From Acidobacteriota bacterium (GTDB taxonomy: Bacteria; Acidobacteriota; Thermoanaerobaculia; Multivoradales; Multivoraceae), in contig JAJCXN010000055.1 in the NCBI GenBank assembly GCA_029263415.1, positions 275,872 to 339,871 on the forward strand: a stretch of 64,000 nt of DNA, given 5' to 3'. The first letter of the stretch is position 1, and the number at the start of each line of letters is the position of its first letter. Position numbers and translations under genes: made by a program. Below the pieces are notes generated by a model that was not told the origin of the DNA, made no database searches, and was given only the letters and a program-made list of their open reading frames with translations. This document shows positions 32,675-41,648 of the stretch, in pieces.

Positions 32675-33682
32675 ATGAGCACAAGTGATGCGACCGACGA
32701 CCCTGAACTAAAGAACAATCACCTAACGCCTGCAGGTCTGCTGAAAAGCGACTTATGGCTCGACAAGCCAGATGCTGTCGATGCGATTGGCCGGCGGATC
32801 GCTTCGGGCCGCATCAGCGAGGAGCAAGGCGTCAACCTTCGCCAGTATGCGGAGGACGGCTACCTCTCGTTCGACCTCAATCTCGATGAATCGGTCTACA
32901 GCGACCTTGAGGCTAGCGTGAACCGAATGTGGCAGGAGAAGCCGAGCGACATCGTGTACGCGTTTGATGGCCCGCTGCGTCGCATGCACGAGGCGGAAGA
33001 GGCCACGGAGCGTCGCCCGCCCTATCGGATCATGGGGCTTGAAACGCACTGCGAGGCGGCGATGTCGCTCTATCTCAATCGAACGATTTTCGACTACTTG
33101 CGCCTGATTTTCGAAGAGCGCCCGGTTGCAACCCAATCCATCTACTTTCAGTATGGGTCACGTCAGCAACTACATCGCGATCCGGTGCATGTCTATATGG
33201 ACCCGCCAAGTCATCTAGCTGCGGCTTGGGTCGCCCTGGAAGACATTCATCCTGAAGGTGGGCCGCTCACCTATGTTCCTGGCTCGCACAAACTGCCGTA
33301 CTTTCAGTTCGAGCCTGGGGTGTATCAGTTTGACCACTACTCGCATACTGCAGCGGACGCAAACCGAATGGCTCTCGCCGAAGAGGAGCAGGCAAAGGCG
33401 CATGGACTGGCTGCGGAGGCGTTTTTGCCCAAGCGTGGCCAAGTTCTGATTTGGCATCACTCGTTGCTTCACGGCGGAAGTCCCGGCAGCGATGCGATCA
33501 CCCGCAAGAGCTTCGTGGTGCACTACACAACCATGCAGTACTACGATTCCTCGATGCAGTCGATCTCGAAACCCGACGGCGTCGGCGGCCGGGAAATGGA
33601 GATCTGGCAGTCCTACGATGTGTTCTCTCGGAACGGTTGCCAGGGGTTCAGGGCGCCTGTCCTAGGAGCACTGGCCAGCTAG
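32675..33682 (+). CDS. phytanoyl-CoA dioxygenase (PhyH) family protein
   Basis: 335 residues. Fe(II)/2-oxoglutarate ligands are His167 and Asp169 (QQLHRDPVHVY) and a distal His in IWHHSLLHGGSP; an Arg (ITRKSFVVHYT) is placed for 2-oxoglutarate. WVALEDIHPEGGPLTYVPGSHKLPYF is the typical PhyH core strand-loop. It should hydroxylate a small or lipid substrate that cannot be named from sequence. It begins 93 nt after the DNRLRE gene and may share its transcript. The 3' end converges on a methyltransferase gene 31 bp away. Confidence 0.88.
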   Translation: MSTSDATDDPELKNNHLTPAGLLKSDLWLDKPDAVDAIGRRIASGRISEEQGVNLRQYAEDGYLSFDLNLDESVYSDLEASVNRMWQEKPSDIVYAFDGPLRRMHEAEEATERRPPYRIMGLETHCEAAMSLYLNRTIFDYLRLIFEERPVATQSIYFQYGSRQQLHRDPVHVYMDPPSHLAAAWVALEDIHPEGGPLTYVPGSHKLPYFQFEPGVYQFDHYSHTAADANRMALAEEEQAKAHGLAAEAFLPKRGQVLIWHHSLLHGGSPGSDAITRKSFVVHYTTMQYYDSSMQSISKPDGVGGREMEIWQSYDVFSRNGCQGFRAPVLGALAS

Positions 33683-33713
33683 GCGTGGATCTCGGTTGGT
33701 CCTGGTTGGTGTG

Positions 33714-34454
33714 CTAGCGAATGGGATCTGAGCACACGAAGAACGCTGACAAGCCCGGACGTGTTCGGAGTAGTTCGGCGCTCTCTTCTTCCTCGAAACG
33801 AAAGTCTGTGGCGTCGAACGGCGAGGGCGAGGGTTCGTTCCAGTCGAGGATCGCGTTGGGACCGCAGTGTCTGAAGTAGCGCACTGTGCGGAATTGTTCG
33901 GTACAAAGAGCACGCCAGTACCAAGGGTAGAGTGCGGTCTGAGCTCCTGCAGCGAACGCAGCTCTGATGTCCTGCTTGCTAGCGACCAACGGAACTCCGA
34001 CCACCAATCGACCGTTATCTTCAACGTGACCTGAGATTCTTTGCAGCAGGGACTCTGATTGGCGGTAGCGCGCCAGAAGATCGAAGGCAAGCACTAGACC
34101 GTGGTGTCCTAGGTCCCCACCGGGTGCGCTCAGGGGGGTTCGCCTATAGGAGACCTGTGCGCTACCGTACTTCTTGAGCGCGTGACGCACCGGACGGTCG
34201 AACTCCTCGAGGCCTAAGTAGCGTGTGCCACCGGCCTCACGCAGGGGCTCGGAACCGAATCCCGACCCCGATCCGAAGTCTAGGATCGACTGTCCCTGAG
34301 CGTAGCGACAAGCAAACAGATATCGCGAAAGAACCATCTGGTAGCGATGATCCGGGACTAACGGAGAGACCAAGCGGGTGCGCGGTGACAGGCCTCCTGA
34401 CAGGAGTGCTGCTGCGTCTCGGTAGTGCCTGAGTTTCAGTTTGAAGGAGTTCAT
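33714..34454 (-). CDS. class I SAM-dependent methyltransferase
   Basis: 246 residues from ATG 34454; the longer frame to 34556 has a non-family N-terminus. Motif I is degenerate but recognisable: SILDFGSGSGFGSEPLREAG, then YLGLEEFDRP and LVLAFDLLARYRQSESLLQRI, with VEDNGRLVVGVPLV as the post-III strand. The closest-looking type is methyltransferase 11/23 acting on glycans or small molecules; the acceptor is unknown. It is divergent from the M61 peptidase gene. Confidence 0.75.
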   Translation of the reverse strand: MNSFKLKLRHYRDAAALLSGGLSPRTRLVSPLVPDHRYQMVLSRYLFACRYAQGQSILDFGSGSGFGSEPLREAGGTRYLGLEEFDRPVRHALKKYGSAQVSYRRTPLSAPGGDLGHHGLVLAFDLLARYRQSESLLQRISGHVEDNGRLVVGVPLVASKQDIRAAFAAGAQTALYPWYWRALCTEQFRTVRYFRHCGPNAILDWNEPSPSPFDATDFRFEEEESAELLRTRPGLSAFFVCSDPIR

Positions 34455-34588
34455 GAGGGTGTTCTGTAGTTTAGCGACTGTAGGGCCGCCTGTGGAGCTG
34501 TGTCCTGCTTTCCGTGGACCACTTCGGGCTTGATCGGGGTGGTCTAGACTCACCACTTTGCTGCCATCCGATGCTTCAAGGAGACCGC

Positions 34589-36571
34589 GTGCTTCGATTC
34601 AACCCGACCTCGACCACCCTGCGCCCACTGCTTCTTGTAGCTCTCTTGCTCTGCTTCGTTGGTGGATCGCTCGCCGCGCAAGGTGCGGCGGTCCGCTACT
34701 CGGTATCGTTTGATCAGCGGGAGCATCACGAGGCCAAGATCATCGTCCGCTTCACTGATCTCGGGAGTCGGCCCCTCGAGTTGCGTATGAGTCGCTCGTC
34801 GCCTGGTCGCTACCGTCTTCACGAGTTTGCTAAGAACGTCTATGGCATCAGCGCGGTCGATGGTCTGGGCGAGGCCCTTGAGGTGGAGCCGGTGACTCCT
34901 TCCAGCTGGCGGGTCAAGAATCATCACGGCACGGTCGAGGTGAGCTACACGTTGTTCGGTGACCTGCTGTCAGGCACCTACTCCGCGATTGAATCTCGAT
35001 TGGCGGTGCTCAATCCTCCGGCGACGTTCCTATGGGCCAAGGGTCTTGAGCAGCGACCGGTCGAGGTTGACTTCGATTTGCCACTTGGTTGGGGTGTGGT
35101 CAGCCAGATCCCAGAGGGCACACCCGGACGAATTGAGGCCGTCGACCTCGCCTACTTTCTGGACAGTCCGATCGGACTCGGGACGTTCGACAATCGCAGC
35201 TGGAGGGTCGATCGCAAGGGTCGTCCTTTGCCCCCGATCGTTGGAGAACTCTCGGGTGACCACGAAGGGGAGGCTGCCGCTAATGGTTTTGAGCAGGAGA
35301 TCCGGTTGGCAGTTCATCACCAAGGAGAAGCCGAGCTCGTTGACCGGTATCAAGAGCAGCTGAAGCGTCTGGTGGCCGAAGCTGGTGCAGTGTTTGGTGA
35401 ACTTCCGTTGTTTGACTACGGTCGCTACACGTTCATTGCGAACTACCTTCCATTCGCTCATGACGATGCAATGGAGCATCGGAACTCAACTATCCACTCG
35501 AGCCCCGATCCCTTGAAGGGTTCACAGAAGACGCTGCTGCACACCATCATTCACGAGTTCTTTCATATCTGGAACGTCGAGCGGATCCGGCCTGCAGCGC
35601 TCGAACCGTTCAACTTCGAAGACTTGAACCCGTCGTCTGAACTGTGGTTTGCCGAGGGCTTCACGAACTACTACGACAGTCTGTTGATGGTGCGTGCTGG
35701 GGTGAGCAGCGCAGAAGAGTTTCTCGGCGACTTGTCTGTGACCGTCGATCGATTCATGAATTCGCCGGCGCGTAACTACGGAGGCGCCGCGTATATGAGT
35801 CGCCGTGCCGCGTTCAATGATCGGGCTGCCTGGGTGGATCCACGCAACACGGTCAACACCTACTTGCATTACTACTACTACGGCGAGGCGCTAGCCCTGG
35901 TACTCGATCTCGAACTACGCAGCCAATTCTCGAGCAGCTTGGACGAGTTCATGCAAGAGGTTTGGCGCGCGCATGGCGTGGGGGGCATTGGGCAGGAGAG
36001 GCCATATTCCAACAAGGATCTGGAAGCTCTGCTCAAGCAACATACCAACGAGGAGTTCGCGGCTCAATACTTCGAGAACTTCGTTTTGACCGGCGGCGCC
36101 CCTGATTTTGATCGCCTGTTGGGCACGGTCGGCCTGAGCGTGGTGCGATCGCAGGAAGGGGGACCTTGGTTGGGCTTCGCAGAGCTCTCTGCCGACAGTC
36201 AAGGCGTGTCCGTTGCGGAGCAAACGCGGATCGGTAGTCCGCTGTATGAAGCGGGCTTAGGGCAGGGCGATCGCATCTTGGAGTTGGGGGATCGCAAGCT
36301 CCAAGCTTTGGGCGACGTTGAGCGCGCCTTAAGGGGCCATCAACCAGGAGGCTCGATCCGCCTGGTTTCCGAGCGCCGCAAAGAATGGCGAGAGGGCCTC
36401 CTTCACCTGGAAGAGGATCCGACCCTGAAGGTGCTCGCTGACCCGGCTCGTAAGACCGCCGCAACTTCAGCAGCAATGGCCTCTTGGATTGGATCGCAGG
36501 TTGTGCCGCTGGAGCCCAGCGAACCGACGATTGAGGCAGCCGAGGCAGCGGCTGATGTGAACCCGCGGTGA
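34589..36571 (+). CDS. secreted M61-family (glycyl aminopeptidase-type) peptidase with PDZ domain
   Basis: 660 residues from GTG 34589, chosen because AAGGAG ends 5 nt upstream. A signal peptide (LRPLLLVALLLCFVGGSLAAQG) leads into the M61 N-terminal beta domain and the catalytic domain. The zinc motif is His322-Glu323-x-x-His326 (IIHEFFHIWNVERIRP), with the third ligand in LWFAEGFTNYYDSL. A PDZ domain lies at about 540-615 (GSPLYEAGLGQGDRILELGDRKL). Predicted periplasmic metallopeptidase of the family that includes Sphingomonas glycyl aminopeptidase. Its stop overlaps the threonine dehydratase start. Confidence 0.93.
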   Translation: MLRFNPTSTTLRPLLLVALLLCFVGGSLAAQGAAVRYSVSFDQREHHEAKIIVRFTDLGSRPLELRMSRSSPGRYRLHEFAKNVYGISAVDGLGEALEVEPVTPSSWRVKNHHGTVEVSYTLFGDLLSGTYSAIESRLAVLNPPATFLWAKGLEQRPVEVDFDLPLGWGVVSQIPEGTPGRIEAVDLAYFLDSPIGLGTFDNRSWRVDRKGRPLPPIVGELSGDHEGEAAANGFEQEIRLAVHHQGEAELVDRYQEQLKRLVAEAGAVFGELPLFDYGRYTFIANYLPFAHDDAMEHRNSTIHSSPDPLKGSQKTLLHTIIHEFFHIWNVERIRPAALEPFNFEDLNPSSELWFAEGFTNYYDSLLMVRAGVSSAEEFLGDLSVTVDRFMNSPARNYGGAAYMSRRAAFNDRAAWVDPRNTVNTYLHYYYYGEALALVLDLELRSQFSSSLDEFMQEVWRAHGVGGIGQERPYSNKDLEALLKQHTNEEFAAQYFENFVLTGGAPDFDRLLGTVGLSVVRSQEGGPWLGFAELSADSQGVSVAEQTRIGSPLYEAGLGQGDRILELGDRKLQALGDVERALRGHQPGGSIRLVSERRKEWREGLLHLEEDPTLKVLADPARKTAATSAAMASWIGSQVVPLEPSEPTIEAAEAAADVNPR

Positions 36572-37572
36572 GCGTCCTAGTTCGAGCGGAGGCCATCGAA
36601 GAAACCGCTACGAGGCTTGCACAGTACTTGCAGCCGACGCCCTTGCGTAGGTCGGCTTGGCTGAGTGAACTGGTTTCAGCTGAGGTCTACTTGAAGCTCG
36701 AATGCGTTCAGCCCACAGGATCGTTCAAGGTCAGAGGTGCTTTCGCAAAACTGTTGTCGCTGCAGGCGGCGGAGCCGAACCAAGCACTACAGGCGGTGGC
36801 TGCGTCGACCGGTAATCACGGATGTGCCGTGGCCTACGCGTTGAAGCAGCTCGGAGGCAGCGGCACGGTGTTCGTGCCTGAGACCGCTGCGGCTAACAAG
36901 GTTGGTCGTATCAAGCGCTATGGCGCTGCGGTTCGTCAGATCGGTTCAGACGGGTTGGAGGCGGAGGTGGCAGCGCGGCGCTTTGCCGAAGAAGAGGGCG
37001 TAGCCTACGTTTCGCCCTACAACGATCTCACCGTTGTCGCGGGCCAGGGATCGATCGGAGTCGAACTCGAGCGGCAGTTGGGATCTCTGAAGGCAGCTGA
37101 GGCCTTAGAGCACAGCGATTGGGTGTTTGCGTCGATTGGCGGCGGCGGCTTGATCGGTGGACTTGGGTCTTGGCTCAAACGCCCACAAGCTGCCGGTAGC
37201 TCCAGCAAGATTGTCGGTAGCTCGCCAGTGAACTCGCAAGTGATGATCGATTCGATCCGAGCCGGCACAATCTTGGATCAACCCTCCTTGCCGACACTGT
37301 CCGATGGCACGGCTGGTGGTGTTGAACAAGCAGCCGTGACCTTCGAGATTGTACGTTCCGTTGTTGACGAGTACTCGTCCGTTTCAGAACCAGAGATAGA
37401 GGAAGCGGTCGCTGCTTGTGCTGCTGAGGAAGGCCTGATCATTGAAGGTGCCGCGGGTGTCGCGATTGCGAGCCTGCTTCAATTCAAAGACAGAGTGGTC
37501 GGAGGTCGAGCCGTGGTCGTCCTGTGCGGCGCCAACATTGACGTTGGGGTCTTAAGCCGGCTACTGGCTTAG
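36568..37572 (+). CDS. threonine/serine dehydratase (fold-type II PLP enzyme)
   Basis: 334 residues, GTG start fixed by the GTGA overlap with the M61 gene. The predicted Schiff-base lysine is Lys54 in PTGSFKVRGAF. AASTGNHGCAVAYALKQLGG is the substrate-binding loop, and SIGGGGLIGGLGSW contains the glycine-rich phosphate loop. There is no C-terminal ACT domain, so this is the short catabolic type: L-threonine to 2-oxobutyrate or L-serine to pyruvate. 2-Oxobutyrate would give propionyl-CoA, which could feed the methylmalonyl-CoA genes at 58-63 kb. Related 3-hydroxyaspartate dehydratases and serine racemases cannot be excluded. Confidence 0.88.
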   Translation: MSVLVRAEAIEETATRLAQYLQPTPLRRSAWLSELVSAEVYLKLECVQPTGSFKVRGAFAKLLSLQAAEPNQALQAVAASTGNHGCAVAYALKQLGGSGTVFVPETAAANKVGRIKRYGAAVRQIGSDGLEAEVAARRFAEEEGVAYVSPYNDLTVVAGQGSIGVELERQLGSLKAAEALEHSDWVFASIGGGGLIGGLGSWLKRPQAAGSSSKIVGSSPVNSQVMIDSIRAGTILDQPSLPTLSDGTAGGVEQAAVTFEIVRSVVDEYSSVSEPEIEEAVAACAAEEGLIIEGAAGVAIASLLQFKDRVVGGRAVVVLCGANIDVGVLSRLLA

Positions 37573-37681
37573 TGCCGTGAGGCCTTCGGGCAACGTGGAT
37601 CGGTTTGCCGAACAACGAACTTGCACGCCCGCTCTACTGATTGCTTGAGGGCTGATTCCCTGGCGCAGACGCTCAGGTGCC

Positions 37682-37770
37682 GATGCCAGGGCCGGATGCC
37701 AAGACCGGATGCCAAGACCGGATGCCAAGCCCGGATGCCAAGCCCGGATGTCAGCGTCGGATGTCAGGGG
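37682..37770. repeat. 13-bp tandem repeat, about seven units, overlapping the sigma-fusion 3' end
   Basis: Units start at 37682, 37695, 37708, 37721, 37734, 37747 and 37760, with consensus GATGCCAAGACCG; the last two are diverged. The array enters the final codons of the minus-strand gene ending at 37751, so it encodes its last residues (SPDIRR). Its period equals that of the repeats at 11.89 and 18.16 kb, though the unit differs. Confidence 0.8.
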
Positions 37771-39196
37771 ATGACCGACCCTCGAGGTTGACGGTGCCAC
37801 CGGTGATTGTGAATCCGACAACTTCGCTGATCGATTGCTGCGGTTGAATCGGCACGATCCGGGTAGCCTGGGTTGTGATGTCAAAACTTCCGCCGTTGAC
37901 CATGCGAACACCGGTGTCCGTTTGGTCGTGAATCATCATCTGGTAGCGGAAGGCGCCTGGGTCGTTGACACTGAAGCCATCGACGTGCAGGACTCCCCGC
38001 GCTAGGCGCTGATTCCATTTGGCGACCGCTGATGCGGTGACGTCGTTGGTCGGTGCCATGACAATGGTCAAGGTGTCGATCAGTTGACTAAGCCGATCGC
38101 TGTCAGGCAGTTGGCCTTGAGGTGAGGCTCGCACGGCCGTATCTCTTGGGGCGGTCACTGTACTGACAAAAGGAAAGCGGGGCCACCAGCCGAGGAACGC
38201 GAGGAACAGAGCTGCGACTGCGACCCACCACGCGGGCGAGAGACCGAGACCAAGGATCCGAGAACTCTCGGTCGGTTGGCGAGTGCCGGCCTTGGTGCGT
38301 TTGGCTTCTTGCTTGGCGAGCTGGCGGAGGTCGGCCTCAAGCAGCACTGGCAGCTGAGCGGGCCCAGACGACGGCGCACGAGAGGGCCCAGCTGATGGCC
38401 CAGCTGATGGCGCGGCCGCGTGCGCATCTGCGAGCAGCTGCAACTGAACCATGGCGACCGTGGTGTGCAGTTGATCCACAACCGAGTCAGTGTTGGAGGT
38501 CGATTCCTCACAGCTGGTCCTAACAAGGAGCAGATCTAGTTCGTCGCGGTCGAAGGCGCTGAGCCCTTGACTGACTTCGTCGATCAAGAGTTGCTCGAGC
38601 CGAGCTGTTGGCTTCGGGCTGATCGTGTTCTCGGGCAAGATCGCGTGTTGAACGCGGCCCAGGGTTTGAGCGAGTTGGGAGCGCACAGCATCCGGTGCTT
38701 GCTCCAGTCGGCGGGCGACGCTAGCGATCGACTCGACCTCGTGAATCGAGTGGGTGAGGATGACTTGCTCTGATTCGCTGAGGCCGGCGATGACTGCAGA
38801 GACAACAGCCATCTGCCCACAGGAATTAGCGTCCGGGACTAGCTTGGGAAGGCCTCGAGTATGCGTTTCGCCATCGTGCGCACTGCCGCCTTCATCGTCG
38901 CCATCACCGGCGCCATCACCGTCGAGAGCGAAGCGGCGACGCAGATCGATCAGAGTCTGCCTTGCGATCGTGACAACAAACACGAGTTCGGTGGGCTGCT
39001 CTTGATCCCACTCGGCTGCGTTGCGCCATAGATTCAGAAAGACCTCTTGAGTCGCTTCATCAGCGACCGAGCCGGTGAATCTCTTTGCAAGCCACCAAAC
39101 CAGCGCACCATAGTCGGTGACGCTCTGCTGATGAGCATCCAGATCGCCGTTGGCACATTTGAGCAGCACGGAGGCGCGGTCCAGGGTCGCGGTCAA
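37751..39196 (-). CDS. ECF sigma factor fused to a membrane-spanning RskA-like anti-sigma factor
   Basis: 481 residues from TTG 39196; this start overlaps the M29 stop as TTGA. Order: sigma region 2 (about 28-88; GALVWWLAKRFTGS, ADEATQEVFLNLWRNA), an acidic Asp/Gly linker (about 92-112), and sigma region 4 (about 137-185; GLSESEQVILTHSIHE, SIASVARRLEQAPDAVRSQL). An anti-sigma-like helical segment follows (about 200-255; ARLEQLLIDEVSQGLSAFDR), then a Pro/Ala/Ser linker, one TM helix (about 321-340; AWWVAVAALFLAFLGWWP) and a C-terminal RskA-type extracytoplasmic domain (about 390-450; RGVLHVDGFSVNDPGAFRYQ). The sigma domain is cytoplasmic and tethered; release would need proteolysis. No separate anti-sigma gene is adjacent. 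It appears to be an intact natural fusion. Confidence 0.82.
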   Translation of the reverse strand: MTATLDRASVLLKCANGDLDAHQQSVTDYGALVWWLAKRFTGSVADEATQEVFLNLWRNAAEWDQEQPTELVFVVTIARQTLIDLRRRFALDGDGAGDGDDEGGSAHDGETHTRGLPKLVPDANSCGQMAVVSAVIAGLSESEQVILTHSIHEVESIASVARRLEQAPDAVRSQLAQTLGRVQHAILPENTISPKPTARLEQLLIDEVSQGLSAFDRDELDLLLVRTSCEESTSNTDSVVDQLHTTVAMVQLQLLADAHAAAPSAGPSAGPSRAPSSGPAQLPVLLEADLRQLAKQEAKRTKAGTRQPTESSRILGLGLSPAWWVAVAALFLAFLGWWPRFPFVSTVTAPRDTAVRASPQGQLPDSDRLSQLIDTLTIVMAPTNDVTASAVAKWNQRLARGVLHVDGFSVNDPGAFRYQMMIHDQTDTGVRMVNGGSFDITTQATRIVPIQPQQSISEVVGFTITGGTVNLEGRSSPDIRR

Positions 39197-40311
39197 ATGA
39201 GGTTCTCCGGGTTGAGTGCATCGAGACCAAGACCAGTGACAAATCGTCCATCCTTGCGGATCAGGACATCGTCGAACCACACCTCTCCGCCGCCCGCAGC
39301 CTCGTCCATGAGCAGCACCATGTCCCAGTGGATCTTGCTGCGGTTTCCGTTGTCGGCTTCCTCGTAGGCCTGGCCCGGAGTGAAATGGATCGATCCGGCG
39401 ATCTTCTCGTCAAACAGAATGTCCCTCATCGGAGTATGGATGTGGGGGTTGAAGCCGATGGCGAACTCACCAACGTAGCGACCGCCGGAATCCGTGTCGA
39501 GAACCTGATTAAGATGGTCCGTGTTGTTGCTCTCCGCTGCTACCACTTTGCCGTCTTCGAACGCGAGTCGGATGTCTTGGTGCGATACGCCCTGGTAGAT
39601 GGTAGGCGTGTTGAATTGAATTGTGCCTTGCACGCTGTCGCGCACCGGGGCAGTGAAGATCTCCCCGTCGGGGATGTTCATCTCGCCTGCGCACGGAATG
39701 GCCGGGATGTCTTTGATCGAAAACCGCAGGTCGGTGCCTGGCGCTACCAATCGTACTTGGTCGGCTGCATTCATGCGCTCGCGCAGTGGCTCGATTGCCG
39801 CTGCCATGCGGGAGTAGTCAAGGGTGCAAACCTTGAAGTAGAAGTCCTCGAACGCGCGGGTCGACATCTGCGCCAGCTGAGCCATGGCCGACGTTGGCCA
39901 CCGCAGGATGCACCACTTGGTGTTACGCACGCGCAGGTCGAAGTGCACTGGCTTGGCATAGAGCTCTTCGTAGAGTTGGATGCGGTCCTTCGGTACATCA
40001 GACCACTCGGAGACGTTGTTTGAACCGCGAACGCCAACATAGGCATCCATGTTCGACATCAGTTCGGCGTCGACTTTTGCTTGTAGCTTGAGTTGCTCTG
40101 GCGATGCCTCATGAAGCAAAGCGCGCCACAGCTGTTGGTCTCGTAGTTGGAGGAATGGGCGACCGCCCGCCGCGGTGCACGCTGCGATCATGGCTTCGAC
40201 GAAGGTCGGTGGCACATCGATCGCTTCGATCAGGAGGTTCTCGCCAGGCTTGATCTTGGTAGAGAAGTTAACCAGCACTTCGGCGAGCTTTTGGTGGCGG
40301 GGATCGGACAT
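39193..40311 (-). CDS. M29-family aminopeptidase
   Basis: 372 residues. Family features are the N-terminal KIKPGENLLIEAIDVPPTFVEAM, YVGVRGSNNVSEWSDVP, the catalytic-core CAGEMNIPDGEIFTAPVRDS, FEDGKVVAAESN, GEFAIGFNPHI then HTPMRDILFDEKIAGSIHF and a C-terminal SKIHWDMVLLM. These supply the Glu/His/Asp two-metal ligands of AmpS/PepS-type enzymes. It is a cytoplasmic aminopeptidase that trims N-terminal residues. The 4-nt overlap with the downstream sigma/anti-sigma fusion means both are made from one message. Confidence 0.93.
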   Translation of the reverse strand: MSDPRHQKLAEVLVNFSTKIKPGENLLIEAIDVPPTFVEAMIAACTAAGGRPFLQLRDQQLWRALLHEASPEQLKLQAKVDAELMSNMDAYVGVRGSNNVSEWSDVPKDRIQLYEELYAKPVHFDLRVRNTKWCILRWPTSAMAQLAQMSTRAFEDFYFKVCTLDYSRMAAAIEPLRERMNAADQVRLVAPGTDLRFSIKDIPAIPCAGEMNIPDGEIFTAPVRDSVQGTIQFNTPTIYQGVSHQDIRLAFEDGKVVAAESNNTDHLNQVLDTDSGGRYVGEFAIGFNPHIHTPMRDILFDEKIAGSIHFTPGQAYEEADNGNRSKIHWDMVLLMDEAAGGGEVWFDDVLIRKDGRFVTGLGLDALNPENLI

Positions 40312-40425
40312 AGTCGGTGTGTATTCCTCTGGTGGAAGGGTTGGCAGTGGTGGCCGCTCTTAGGTGCCAAGCAGTGCCAAGCATATTCTTTTCAAAGATC
40401 AACTACTCGTACGGCGAGAAGCAGA

Positions 40426-41625
40426 ATGAGTCAGGACCTCTCGGCGGATGTTGTGGTGGTGGGTGTGGGCGCCATGGGCTCGGCGACCTGCGATGTGCTG
40501 GCCCGCAGCGGTGTACGTGTGTGTGGTGTTGATCGCCACGTGCCACCGCACGCTTTGGGATCGAGTGGCGGCGAGACGCGCCTCTTACGCAAGGCGTACT
40601 GGGAACACCCCGACTATGTACCGATGGTGACCAGAGCCATCGAAGCCTGGCGAGAACTCGAGGAGCGAGCCGGAAGCCGGCTGTTCTTCGAGACCGGGTG
40701 TCTGTATGGGGGGCCCGCGGAGTGCGACTTGATCGCTGGTTCACAGAGGGCGGCGGCTGCTCATGGCCTGGACATCGACCGACTGACTCGCTCAGAGCTT
40801 GCTGATCAGTTGCCTGAGTTGGTGCTTCCTCGAGACTTCGAAGTCTTGTTAGATCGTGAGGCTGGCGTGTTGCTGTCGACCCAAGCGGTGGAGGCGATGA
40901 TCGCATCAGCCGAGGGTGCTGGGGCCTTGTTTCGATTTGATGAAACGGTGATCAGAATCGAGTCCAACCAAGATGGCGTGACGGTGGTCACCGACCGCGT
41001 CAAGATCCATGCGGCACACGCCGTGCTCACTGCCGGACCCTGGATGGCGCAACTTCTTGGGCGTGTCGATTTGGGCCTGCGTGTGCACCGCCAAGTCTTC
41101 TCCTGGGTCGAACCCGATCGCCGCGGCCGTTCGAATGAGGTGGCCAGTCCTCGCTCATTGAGCAGCCAGCCGGTTCCTGCCTGGTTGGTCGAAACGCAGA
41201 CGGGCTCAAACAACGGCAACTACTACGGTTTTCCGATGATGCCCAGCCACTTGGGATGCCCGTTGAGTGCCGCTGGACTGAAGGTCGGTTATCACCACCC
41301 TGGGGCGGAAACGACGCCCGATTCGGTGGATCGACAAGCGAGAGAAGCTGATCACGGCTGGCGCAAGAAGCTCGAGAGCTATTTTCCGGTCGCGTCGGGC
41401 CGAACGATAGCGTCGATGGTTTGCTTGTACACGACGACGCCGGACGAGCAGTTCATCATCGATCAGCACCCCGAGATGGCCAGAGTGACTGTGGCCTGCG
41501 GGTTCAGTGGACACGGCTTCAAGTTCGCCTCGGTGATGGGTGAAATCCTTGGAGAGCTGGCGGTAGGCAACCCATCGCCCTTGCCAATCGACTTCCTTGG
41601 CTTGCAGCGCTTCGGTTCGTCGTAG
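40426..41625 (+). CDS. sarcosine oxidase/N-methyltryptophan oxidase-like FAD oxidoreductase
   Basis: 399 residues from ATG 40426; the open frame extends upstream into the divergent M29 gene and is rejected. Rossmann FAD motif VVVGVGAMGSATCDVLARSG, then ALGSSGGETRLLRKAYWEHP, the standard signature of monomeric sarcosine oxidase/MTOX. The segment MVCLYTTTPDEQFIIDQHP holds the Cys that carries covalent FAD in this family, followed by ACGFSGHGFKFASVMGEIL. It likely oxidises an N-methyl amino acid to an aldehyde and amine with O2 as acceptor. The exact N-methyl substrate is not evident. Confidence 0.92.
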   Translation: MSQDLSADVVVVGVGAMGSATCDVLARSGVRVCGVDRHVPPHALGSSGGETRLLRKAYWEHPDYVPMVTRAIEAWRELEERAGSRLFFETGCLYGGPAECDLIAGSQRAAAAHGLDIDRLTRSELADQLPELVLPRDFEVLLDREAGVLLSTQAVEAMIASAEGAGALFRFDETVIRIESNQDGVTVVTDRVKIHAAHAVLTAGPWMAQLLGRVDLGLRVHRQVFSWVEPDRRGRSNEVASPRSLSSQPVPAWLVETQTGSNNGNYYGFPMMPSHLGCPLSAAGLKVGYHHPGAETTPDSVDRQAREADHGWRKKLESYFPVASGRTIASMVCLYTTTPDEQFIIDQHPEMARVTVACGFSGHGFKFASVMGEILGELAVGNPSPLPIDFLGLQRFGSS

Positions 41626-41648
41626 ACTGTGTTTCTCAATTCGCACAA

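Noticed and set aside
37682..37770. CRISPR-like array
   Set aside because: Units are 13 bp, directly abutting with no spacers, and no cas genes are present.
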